Assembly: GCA_038049695.1 (NCBI GenBank)
Contig: CP142452.1
Span: 55,138,501-55,202,500 of the forward strand
Direction: 5' to 3'
DNA: 64,000 nt
Origin: Cinnamomum chago
Taxonomy: Eukaryota > Streptophyta > Magnoliopsida > Laurales > Lauraceae
The notes under the pieces were generated by a model. That model saw only the letters and a list, made by a program, of their open reading frames with translations. It searched no databases and was not told the DNA's origin. Positions 1 to 10,700 of this stretch are shown here, piece after piece (position 1 is the first letter of the stretch; each line of letters starts with the position of its first letter). Both the position numbers and the translations under genes were made by a program.

Positions 1-471
1 TGGTATTCTTTGTTTTTCCAATTGATATCCATGATTGTTTTTCTCATTGACCTTGCTCTCTTTTGGTAATTTGATCATATTGTGCTCTATAGTTAAACGT
101 ATCTAATCCTTTCCTTGAAGTTGACCCTCAATTGGTAAAACCATCTTCTTCTTGCACCAAATAGTTATATATTTGTCAAAAGTTTGACAAAAGGAGAGAA
201 TGGATTGAGGGGGAGTGTAAACCTTCATAGGAAGTATTAGTTTTGATCAAATCGACCCTTGTACTGACTTTGAACCCTTAGAGACTACTTCCATACATGA
301 TAACCTGTTATGTATTTCATTTTCGATTTCTTTTGTTAAGAGGTGCTTCTAAAAGGTATTTTCCTTATTTCATGTGTAGGTACCTTTGCAATTTAATGTC
401 AAAGGAGGAGAGAACATTCAAGTTGTCTAAAAGGGAAGAGAATGTCCAAGCTTCCTAAGGGGAGATTTTGT
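1..471 (+). mobile_element. LARD copy A, internal domain (left piece)
   Basis: This is non-coding internal sequence of a large non-autonomous LTR retrotransposon. It aligns base for base with 29455-29925 of copy C and, less closely, with 14665-15130 of copy B. It ends at 471 where a CACTA transposon was inserted, and the same internal sequence resumes at 18752. It carries the ttgagggggagtg purine tract (near 207) also present in the other copies. Its 5' LTR and primer binding site lie left of the window. Confidence 0.85.
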
Positions 472-493
472 CACTACAAGAAAATATACCTTT
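472..493 (+). repeat. CACTA left terminal inverted repeat
   Basis: 22 bp starting CACTACAAGAAAATATACC, an exact inverted match to 18730-18751. It is the transposase recognition end of the element. Confidence 0.95.
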
Positions 494-800
494 AGCGGCC
501 AACTTTTAGCGGGGGCCGGCAAAAAGCGTCGCTATAGATCACTTATAGCGGGGGCCAACGATGGCCCCCGTCAAAAGCCAATTTTAATTAACTTGTAGCG
601 GCGATCATAGCACTGGCCGCCGCTATAAACCCCATTTAATGGTGTCAAAATTTGGCGTGGATGTTTTAAGCCTTTAGCATCCTAATTTTAGTGGCGGCCG
701 ATATATTCGAGGGTAAAAATATATTTTTAGTAGGGGTTCCTAAATGGGGTGAGGGTAAAACTTATTTTTAGTGGGGGTCATAGGAGCCCCCACTAAAAGT
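494..800. repeat. CACTA left subterminal repeats
   Basis: A cluster of short TAGCGGGGGCC and GGCCCCCGCTA words in both orientations (for example near 507, 547, 563, 598 and 785). CACTA elements normally carry such repeats inside the inverted repeats as binding sites for the TNPA-like protein. The same words recur at the right end. Confidence 0.8.
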
Positions 801-1039
801 TGTGGAATTTCCTTAATAAATACTAAAAACCCTTATTAATTAAACGTATCGATCATTAACCCTTAGAGATCTTCATCAACCTCGTGTAGTCGTCTGAATC
901 CTCCTTCTTGTAAACAGCGATCACCCTCTCCTCGTGTCATCTCCCTCTTGCAAACGGCGCTCAACCTCCTCGTGTGATCATCTCCCCCTTGCAAACAGGT
1001 ACTGCCCCTCTCTCTCTCTCTCTATTTCTCTTTCCCCTC

Positions 1040-1912
1040 CACCTTCTCCCACCTGCCCGGCAGCCAACCCATCCCAGCCCTCCACTTTCTCCCACCCGCC
1101 CAGCAAGCATCTGGCCGCCCAACCCAGCCCAACCCTCCACCTTCTCCCACCAGCCCTGGCTGCCCAATACAGCCCAGCCCTCTGCCTTCTCCCACCCACC
1201 CTGGCCGCCCAATGCAGCCCAACCCTCTACCTTCTCCCACCCATTTTATGGGCCAAAGATCAGCCAATATATCAGAACTTATGACATGAGTTTTTCTATT
1301 TCTTTTTTGACTAGGAATTTCTAAAAGATATGACAGAGTACAGATAAAATCTGTGTTTTAGTTGTAGATAAAAATAACATAACAGAGGATAAAGTTGGTG
1401 AGGATGATGTGTCAATCATAGTTTTAAAACATGTTTTGGACCAAAAACAATGAAAATCGAAACCGAAAAAACTTGCCAACTGGGTTGTGCAAATCAGTTT
1501 TGGCTGAATTACAAAACCATGATTCAATTTGTGAATGAAGATCTTTATCCTTTCCTTCTTTACTTGACTGATCATTGTAATAAGAAGAACCATCATCGCA
1601 GTTGTTGGTTGTCATGGATTCCGGAAGGTTGCTTCAGGCCGATGGGAATTCCACCACAACATTCTCCCACCCGCCGTGGCCACCCAACCCAACCCAGCCC
1701 TCCACCTTCTCCCACCGACCCTGGCCGCCCATTCCAACCCAACCCAACCCAGCCCACCTTCTCCCACCCGCCCTGGCCACCCAATCCAACCCAGCCCTCC
1801 ACCTTCTCCCACCCGCCCTGGCCGCCCAACCCAGCCCAGCCCAGCCCTCCACCTCTATTAAAGTTTGAATGCATGCAATGGCCGCCCAGCCCAGCCCTCC
1901 ACCTCTGCCCAA
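1040..1912. repeat. C-rich minisatellite inside the CACTA
   Basis: Two blocks (about 1040-1250 and 1655-1912) of a degenerate repeat of roughly 44 bp containing CCCAACCCAGCCCTCCACC, TTCTCCCACCCG and CCCTGGCCGCCC. The plus strand is almost free of G, so proline/serine-rich or glycine/tryptophan-rich reading frames stay open in several frames on both strands; these are compositional artefacts. The minus strand meets the G-quadruplex pattern at 1683-1700, 1738-1755 and 1825-1847. The blocks are separated by ordinary AT-rich sequence (1255-1650). Confidence 0.8.
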
Positions 1913-3709
1913 CTCCGTTTTTTTTTTCAAGTAGATTTGGGTTTGTCAACGATGGGTTGGGATAGAAATGGGCTGTGTGGGTCTTACTTGGGTTGACAGT
2001 AGATTTTGTTTGATTTTCAGGGTATTTGAACTTATGCATTTTATTATGAAGAAAAACAACACCTTTTCCTCTTTTTTTTATTAAATTAAATTGTATTGTG
2101 GTATTTGTGTGGTCTGTCTTTTTCAAAGTTTTGGTCGACTTTTTCTGTTCATTACTTCTCTGTTTGTTTCTTCTTTTGTTCTTTTTCTCTAAATGTTGGT
2201 TGGTTGATACTTGATGGACAATTTCTTACTGATTTGATGGGCACAGTATATTTCAGTAGAATTTTTTGTTTTTTCGAGAGTAATCAGCTCTCCATTTTTA
2301 TGGTAATATTGTTTACTTTCTGTGGATTTTTAAGTATGCCCCTGTTATCTGTTAGAAGGCTGAATGCTGAATGCCCTGTTATCTGTCAATGGTTGAATGT
2401 GCATGCCCTGTTATTTGTTAAAGGTTGAATGCTGAATGAAGGTTGAATGTTGAATGCCCTTTAACTTGGTATCTTTGGATCAAGAAAAATGGATGGTTTC
2501 TAAGTGATGCAATCATTGTTGTATACTTTATAGTTTTGGTTTCTAACTAAACTTTTTCTTGACTTTATACGTTATAGTTCTGGTTTCTAAGTGATGCAAT
2601 AATCTTTATAATTCTTATACATCTTTTTCTTGACTCGACTTAGTTTATGTGTTCAGCATTTATTGTGTCTAGTTAATATAATGTTATGTGATTTTTATCT
2701 CCATCTATGAGAGACTTAATTGAAGTTAAATGAAAAAATCATGGAAGAGATGCAGAGGGAACAACAGAGGATGCAAGTCGCTATGGCAGATATGATGCGG
2801 CAGTTGTTTGGCCAACAACAGGATTCCTTTGAAGGGGTAAGTCTGCATTTTTCTTGTACATATGTGGTTTGTAAGAGGGTATTCCAAATGTTCACCTTTT
2901 ATTTTTTTATTTTTTTGCAGGGAGCAGATAGAAATGATCGCGGACCAATTGAATGATATAATTTGCATTATTAATAATAAAACTTTTCTTTCATGGTAGC
3001 AGTAAATATGATTCTACCGATACAATATTAGTCTAAAATATTTAGTTTTGATGGAACGCTTGATCTTTTGGACACTCATGGTTGTGATTAAATTTAGATT
3101 TCTTATTGGGTATTGCTTGAAATTTAGGTACAAACTTGATCCATACATTTAGTATAGTGTGGTGATTGTGATCATGCAGGGACAAGTTTGATTTCTAGTG
3201 GACTGATATTCAATTTTTGTTTCAATTGATTGTTTGGTCGTTTGTGTATAGTTTGTTTATAATGTTGGATAACAGATTTTAAAATTCTTGAGTGTTTTTT
3301 TTTTCTTATATATGCTTACAACGTTATGTAGTGATTTATATGGACTAGTCTTTTGTGCCAATTGTTTGCTAAATAAATTTGAAAAGAATTTGGCCATCAT
3401 TCCTACGGACGGAACAAATGATTATGAGCTTGTAATTATTCATCTTGGAGATTGCTTGTTGAAGGAGAGACTAGAGGTTAGTCTTTATATGATTTCTTCG
3501 TGCTTGAGAATATATATCCTTATTAGATGCCACTCAAATTGTGATTACGTTTTTATTTTTTTATATATGAGCAACAAAAGTGTTTGAATATTTTTCATTG
3601 TTATTTGTAGATTGCACGAGGTGCTAGAAGGTGAAATAAAGTTTTTGTAAATGATGTGAGATCTTGAATATCTTACTTGTAAGACTGCATTTATGGTACA
3701 TGTTCCTAC
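1255..3709. other. CACTA left arm, otherwise unassigned
   Basis: Apart from the second minisatellite block and the exon remnant at 2720-2956, this is AT-rich sequence with only short, unconvincing reading frames. A stretch at about 3345-3475 reads as an open exon-like segment before a GTTAGT word, but I could not assign it to a family. Confidence 0.5.
2720..2956 (+). pseudogene. possible CACTA transposase C-terminal exons (remnant)
   Basis: Two exon-like pieces are visible. The first (2720-2836) encodes a Met/Gln-rich amphipathic stretch with MEEMQREQQRMQ and MADMMRQLFGQQQ, which looks like a coiled coil. A plausible intron follows, with GTAAGT near 2837 and a T-rich tract ending TTTTTTGCAG near 2920. 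The second piece encodes a short tail ending in a stop at 2954-2956. Plant CACTA transposase-like proteins often end in a short coiled coil of this style, and the position inside a CACTA fits. No DDE domain is present upstream, so this would be a leftover. The family assignment is inference from composition and context. Confidence 0.4.
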
Positions 3710-4101
3710 TGTTAGGGATTTTCTAGATTGCAATTTGATGGATGCATTATCATTCAAGCATCATTTGATTTACACACTTGCATTGGTTTTAAATAAACTC
3801 GAAATCTTGTTTTATTCATGCATTACTTTTAAGATTTGTAAAAGTTTTGATTTATGCATGATTTGTATTTTCATCTTGGATGCATTTGTTTTTAGAAAAG
3901 AGTTTTCAAGAAATCAAGCAAGCCTTTGTTTTAAAAGTTTTGAACTTTTTAGGCTTTTTATGTTCATGTTTTAAAAACCATTAGAATCTTTAAAACATGT
4001 TTTTCAAGCTTGATTTAGTGGCCAAAAGGTCCCCCAAAGAAATACCTTCAAAATATGCAAAGTTGGAATTTTTGCAAAAAGGGGGTGTCTCGGCAGTGTC
4101 G

Positions 4102-4245
4102 TCGGTCGACCGAGACCTGCTTCCCGGTCGACCGGGAACACTGTCGGGCGAGTCAGCAGTTTCTGAGCTGAAACTTGCCAACGGTCAAAAATATGACCGT
4201 TGTGCCTTCCCGGTCGACCGAGGCCTGTGTCTAGGTCGGCCGAGG
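4102..4245. promoter_or_regulatory. palindrome cluster upstream of LTR TATA box
   Basis: Contains TCGGTCGACCGA (4102-4113), the perfect 18-bp palindrome TTCCCGGTCGACCGGGAA (4121-4138), CGGTCGACCG (4211-4220) and a decayed copy near 4233. The TATA box follows at 4268-4278. Equivalent clusters lie at 15840-15982, 7020-7165 (reverse) and 30612-30765. Probably U3 regulatory sites; function is not shown. Confidence 0.65.
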
Positions 4246-4267
4246 ACTAGCCGTTGGGCATTTTTGG

Positions 4268-4278
4268 CTATAAATATG
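4268..4278 (+). promoter_or_regulatory. LTR core promoter (TATA box)
   Basis: CTATAAATATG, preceded by the GC-rich palindromes and followed by a pyrimidine-rich stretch. It is conserved at 16003-16013 in the 3' LTR, at 6994-7004 (minus) in the inverted solo LTR, and as TATAAATAG at 30785-30793 in copy C. Confidence 0.7.
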
Positions 4279-7200
4279 AGTTCTTTCCTTTGCCAAAAGT
4301 TGGGAATTTTTAGCCCCTCCTTGAGAGGTTTTGAGGCATATTCAAGGGAAAAGAACCAAGGGATGAAGGGGAGCATTAGGAAAGCTAAAGCTTGGTTTAA
4401 TGAAGTTAAATCAACAAGTAGGCTTTACTTTCCTTAATCATATGTTTTCATGCTTGGTTTTATTTTTGGTAAATCATTTCTAGCATGTTAAACTATGTTT
4501 GTGTTGTGTCCTTAACATGTTTTATGTTTTGAATTGATTTATTGTTTTGGATACAACACCATATGATTCAATCCAAGTAGTACTTAACTTTGGTAAATCT
4601 AAGTAGATCATGTTAATGGAAAAATCTTTGAAATCATATGTAACATGATCCATATACTTGGTTGAATCTTTGGTTGTTGTTTTCCATCATAAGAACATCT
4701 CTTTCAAAACTAACTTATGTTTTGGATTCAACTTCTTTACAAATCATATGTTTTCATGTTTTGTTTTATCTTTGATAAATCTTTTGTAGCATGTTAATCT
4801 ATGATTTGTTTTATCCTTAGCATGTTCTATATTTTGAATTGATCTATTGTTTTGGATGCATCACCATTGATTCAATCAAAGTAGTACTTTATCTTTGGTA
4901 AATCTAAGTAGATCATGTTAATGAAATATGTAACATGATTCATATACTTTGTTGAATCTTTGGTTGTTGTTTTTCTATCATAAGAAAATCTCTTTCAAAT
5001 GTATCTTATGTTTTGGATTCAACATCTTTACAAATCATATGTGTATTATTGTTTTAAAGTTTCACAACTTGCTTCACTTTGATAGGTAAATCATTTTCAA
5101 GTTGTATTTATAATTACATATGATTTGTCCCCTCTTTTCAATCAAATCTATTTTTATGTTTTGAGCTTCATTGGTGATTTGATTGACATCCTTATGCATC
5201 ACATGTTTAGAGCTAATCCATTTCATACAACTTGTGTAACTTTGATATCATTAACAAGTTGTTACTTTTAACATGTGATTGCATTACTTCCTCAATCATA
5301 AATGTTTTATGAGCTAATATTTTCAAAAGCCTTATGCATGTAAGTCCATGGGGATCCGAACCCTAGAGGGGGGGGTGAATAGGGTGAGCTCCAATTATGA
5401 CCAATTATGACAAATTTTAATTTCTTTAAAACAAACTAGTCACATGTGATGATTAATCATACAAGATGCGGAAGCTAACAAAAGAATCACCACAAAGCAA
5501 TCACCATCACACAAGTATTTATAGTGGTTCGGCCTCAATGCCTACATCCACTACCGGCTTGTGAACCAACACCCCACCGGATTTCCACTATTTATGCTTT
5601 TCAATAGGCTAAGCAATAACCTTTACAATATGCTTTCCAAGGCTAAGCAATAACCTTACAATGATGTTTTTCAAGGCTTAACATCAACCTATACATTATG
5701 CTTTTATAGGCTAAGCAATAACCTCTTCAACCACAAGGTTGGTTATCTCACTAAATTAGTGTCTAACATACACTTGATGGAGATTCTATTTAGCTCATTA
5801 CAATGCCTCTTAAATAGGCGGATATGGAAGTGAAAATCTAATACACACTCACACTATGAATGCAAAGATGAAAGTATATGAAGTGTGTGTGTGTGGTCCT
5901 CAATCATTTAGAAAATGAAAGCTCATAAATGTATGCCTAAGGCTTTTGAAAGTTTTAGCTCAAAAACATTTATGATTGAGGAAGTAATGCAATCACATGT
6001 TAAAAGTAACAACTTGTTAATGATATCAAAGTTACACAAGTTGTATGAAATGGATTAGCTCTAAACATGTGATGCATAGGGATGTCAATCAAATCAACAA
6101 TGAAGATCAAAACATAAAAATAGATTTGATTGATAAGAGGGGACAAATCATATGTAATTATAAGGACAACTTGAAAATGATTTACCAATCAAAGTAAGGC
6201 AAGTTGTGAAACTTTAAAACAATAATACACATATGATTTGTAATGATGTTGGATCCAAAACATAAGATACATTTGAGAGAGATTTTCTTATGATGGAAAA
6301 ACAACAACCAATGATTCAACAAAGTATATGAATCATGTTACATATTTCATTAACATGATCTACTTAGATTTACCAAAGATAAAGTACTACTTTGATGAAT
6401 CAATGGTGATGTATCCAAAACAATAGATCTATTCAAAATATAACACATGCTAAGGATACAACAAATCATAGATTAACATGTTACAAAGATTTACCAATGA
6501 TAAAACAAAACATGAAAACATATGATTTGTAAAGAAGTTGAGTCCAAAACATAAGATACTTTTGAAAGAGATTTTCTTATGATGGAAAACAACAACCAAA
6601 GATTCAACCAAGTATAGGAATCATGTTACATATGATTTACCAAGTTTCTTTCATTAACATGATCTACTTTGATTTACCAATTCAAGTACTACTTGGATTG
6701 AATCATATGGTGTTGTATCCAAAACAATAAATCAACTCAAAACATAACACATGTTAAGGACACAACACAAACATAGTTTAACATGCTAGAAATGATTTAC
6801 CAAAAATAAAACAAAAGCATGAAAACATATGATTAAGGAAGGAAGAGCCTACTTGGTGGTTTAACTTCATTAATCCAAGCTTTAGCTTTCCTAATCATCC
6901 CCTTCATCCCTTGGTTCTTTTCCCTTTTGATATGCCTCAAATCCTCTCAAAGAGGGGTTAAAAATTCCAAACTTTTGGCAAGGGAAAGAACTCATATTTA
7001 TAGCAAAAAGTTGCCAACGGCTAGTCCTCGGTCGACCGGCAAACAGGCCTCGGTCGACCGGGAACACACAACGGTCAGATTTCTGACCGTTGGGGCGCCA
7101 GGCAAAATTTTGCTGCAGTGTTCCCGGTCGACCGGGACCTCTGCGCCGGTCGACCGGCGACACTGCTTGTGAGAACCCGACCCCTGATCTCTTGGATTAG

Positions 7201-8704
7201 TGTCGTTTTATTTGTGGATTAGTTCTTTTAGTGGGATTAGTAGTTGTTGGGTTGAGTTTGTGAGCTAGAATGATTTTTCTTCTAGTTTTGGGCTTTTGAG
7301 TACTTTGGTAGCTTGTGGGGCCCTTTGGGGGTTCCCTTTTCGGCTTTGCTTTTACTTGTGAGATTTTCCCGATTTGTTTCGTATTGTGTTTTTGGCCCGT
7401 TGCATTCATCTTGAGGAATCCTACAACTTTCATGTTGATCCCATATCCATTTGAGAACCCGAAACCCGATTTCTTGGCCTTGAGGGCAAAACAGTCTTTT
7501 CACACCAAATATGTACCCAAAACTCGATACTCTCGAAATCCGTGAAACATACACTTTTTGGAAACTAGATATTTCGACGATCATTTCTTCCTTCTTCGTC
7601 GAATTCATCCGAGGTCCCGAGAGAGATGATTTCAGCCACCCAAGTTCTTTAAGTTGTGGGACCCAACCTTCATTGTTAACAAAAGAGACCCTTCCCCTTC
7701 CTTCTCCATTTTCATGTTCCAGCACAACCATGGAGTCTAGGGTTTTCCTTGCTCCCTCTTCTTCTTCTTGCTTCCCATCACTCAATCCACTTCCAAGCTT
7801 GCACCAAGAAGAGATTGGAGGCCACCATCTTCTTCATCTCCTTGAGGACTTTCTTTCCATAGCTTTTGTGGAGCTCACCAACCATTACAAGGCTTCCATT
7901 GAGCTTACTCTTGCCATTAGAGGACCTTCCAAGTAAGTGATCCTTCCCATCTCCTAGAGTAGTGTCCCTCTAGCTCTTGAGAAGCTCCATTTGTATTATT
8001 GAAAGCTCTTTCATTTTCATTCTTTGTGTAACCCATTTTAGGGTTGTTTTTGGGGGTTTTTGTAGAGATTGTTCATCTTGAGCTTAAGAAGTGATTAGGA
8101 GCTTGATTTGCTAGATTGGAACCCAAGGCAAGTGGATGAATGGATGGTTTTAATGTTATCAAAGTTTTATGAGAATTCCTAAATTTATTACTTGTTCTTG
8201 ATAATTTGATATAAGCTTCACATATGCTTCTTGCTATAGTTCTATTGATTTCGAAAATGCATATTATGGGTCTTGCTCTCTTGATTAAATCTCTTGGAAA
8301 TTATGCATTTCATTTGATCAAGTTTACTCATATGGTTTTATAAGGAATAGGATTGGTTTGGCTATTCATGGTTATGTTTATGAGCTACATTGATTTGAAA
8401 ATGATACTCATTTATAGAGTTGTGCTAAAACATCTTTGGTTATGGAAATGTGATCAATAGACCTTGTTTATCTATAAATGTTGACTCAAATGAACCCTTG
8501 TCTATGATGGGAACTCCTCTCCTTGTTTGGGGATTGAATGTGAAGAAAGAGGTTGGATTTAATGATTCATTGAAGTCTTGATGGGAGTTTTATTGTAATT
8601 AGAATGTTGTTGAAGTAAGGAAAAACTCATTTGTATAAGTGTTGGAAAGGAAAAAGGAAGAGAAAGAAGGGAACTGAACTGCCAGAATTCAGTTTCTGGA
8701 CAGT

Positions 8705-8830
8705 TCGCTCGAGCGACCTGTCCAGAAAGGGATACGGGCGTTCCAGCAGCCTGGTCGCTCGAACGCATTTAAATAACCGCTCGAACGATGAGTTCGCTCG
8801 AGCGAACTCCCAGATTCGCTCGAGCGATGC
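8705..8830. repeat. CGCTCGAGCG palindrome cluster in Tekay-like LTR
   Basis: Includes CGCTCGAGCG at 8706-8715, the perfect 18-bp palindrome AGTTCGCTCGAGCGAACT at 8791-8808, and further copies near 8756, 8779 and 8816. A homologous cluster lies at 40498-40755 in the other solo LTR. Confidence 0.7.
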
Positions 8831-9411
8831 GGTCTGCCTGGCCTGATGCGCGGGTACAGAAATTTCGGCCGATCGATCGGAGGACTCAGTTTGAGTCCAG
8901 TGGGTTTTGAGGTTTATTTTCTTCGTGGACCCTGGCTAACCTCCTCGAACTCACTCGACCATATGGGAGAGCGTCTTGAGCCGATGCTCTTCACGGTTGG
9001 TTCGGTAGCATCGAAGTTCAATCCATTTCAATCTTGAACAGGATGGAACGACGCGATATCTTCGTTATATCTAAACGCAAGTCTTTCCCTTGGTTATCGC
9101 GAATTCCATTTATTTCGGTGACTGAATAGGTTGCTCGATGTTTCCGGATTAATGTCAGGCCTAGGATGGACCGTTGATAATCTTGATTCTTGCTATTGTA
9201 ACATCTAGTACTACCCATAAGCTCATTTAAGTTTTGAAAGTAGTAAAAGTGCATAAGGAGCCCGGAATGTCTTCAAACTCAAGGAGTACCAAGTAATTGT
9301 TATAATCGACATACGGGACCCCTATTCACTTAAATAGATCTTGAAATTAATACTTTTCCCGAAATTGTTATAGTTCATTGTTTCACCTCTTTCCCCGAGA
9401 TTTGCATTACA

Positions 9412-9668
9412 TGACTGGTTTTCCCGAAAGCATTGGAGTTACTCTAGTAACAGTCATTTGTCCCGAAGTGCATTGCATCATATGATATGACAGTGTGCCC
9501 TTGAGCACCCCCGTTTTACCCGTTTATTTATTGTACTTGATTTACTTGTTTCCCCGAAAGCATTGAAGTTACACTAGTAACAGTTATTTGTCCCGAATGT
9601 ATTGCCCGATATGAAGTGATAGTGTGCCCTTGAGCACCCCCGTTTTACCCGTTTATTTACTGTACTTG
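9412..9668 (+). repeat. two-copy tandem repeat of about 130 bp
   Basis: Two adjacent near-identical units, each running from TTTTCCCGAAAGCATTG/TTCCCCGAAAGCATTG through GTGCCCTTGAGCACCCCCG to TGTACTTGATT. A single related unit is seen at about 41090-41215 in the other solo LTR. Confidence 0.75.
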
Positions 9669-10129
9669 ATTACTTGATATGTCTCGATTGGTTTTATCCT
9701 ATGAGTCGGCATCACTAAGCTTGGATACCTTGTCGGTTTGATCCACCGACTTGGAAATCCCTCTCCCGTCCCGCCAGCTGCAGTTTGGATCCCGATACCC
9801 GGTTATTGCCGTGGTCCCGTCCCGATACCCGGTTCGCTACCGTGGTCCCGTTCCCGTTCCCGTATATTTATTATTGTATATATGATTTACGTTGAGTCTC
9901 CTCACCTTGTGTGACTGAGACCAACGTCCCGCTCTTGTCACTTCGGTGATAGAGGACTTAGCTTCTTGTGATTGCCATCTTGCCAGTTCCCGATTCCTTG
10001 GACACCCGACATGTTTTATATTGTTTACTTGCTTTCCGATAAATGATTTGTTTCCTTTATGAAAGTGTTATTTAAACAAGTGCTAATATTCTCCAATGTA
10101 AATTCAGTCATTATTATATTGTTCTCTGT

Positions 10130-10700
10130 TCTTTGTACCCGCACATGTTTTAAATGAATGCCCGATCTGTTGAAGAACCATGCTTTTACATATATTCCAT
10201 ACGATCAATGATTTTGCTAGATTTATATGACTACACGTGTTTAAGGGAATACCCGAATTGTTAAATACCCATGCTTTGAAATATGTTTGAAATGACACCT
10301 GTTTTGCCAGATCACTATGTTTATACCGGTTTCAAATGAATATCCGATTTGTTAAATATCCCTGCTTTGAGATATGTTTTAGATGAACACTAGTTTTGAC
10401 AGATTGCTTTGGTTACACCGGTTTTAAATGAACACCCGGTTTATTAAATATCCGTCTTTCCACATATGTTTCAAATGAACTTTGGTTTTGCCAGACTGCT
10501 ATGGATACCTGATTTGTTGTATACTTGTGTTTTTACTTAAGTCTCAAATGAACGTTTGTTTTGTCAAACCACTATATTTATACATGTTTTAGACGAATAC
10601 CCGATTGTCAAATATCTATGATTATAGATGATGTAAATGAATACATGTTTTATTAGATGTTCATGTTTTACCCGTGCTTGAAATGAATACAAGTTTTCCC
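10130..10700 (+). repeat. degenerate tandem array of about 90 bp
   Basis: About six copies marked by CCGATTTGTTAAATA-type words at about 10161, 10253, 10343, 10435, 10509 and 10601 (spacing mostly 90-92 bp), each with a TTTTAAATGAA-like word and GTTTTGCCAGA. This array explains much of the extra length of this LTR. Confidence 0.7.

Noticed and set aside
934-1965. Long overlapping proline/serine-rich and glycine/tryptophan-rich reading frames on both strands
   Set aside because: All frames lie on a C-rich minisatellite that lacks stops for compositional reasons; the same repeat is read in every frame and no domain is present.
2096-2428. 110-codon hydrophobic reading frame
   Set aside because: T-rich low-complexity sequence with repeated GTTGAATGCTGAATG words; looks like non-coding CACTA arm.
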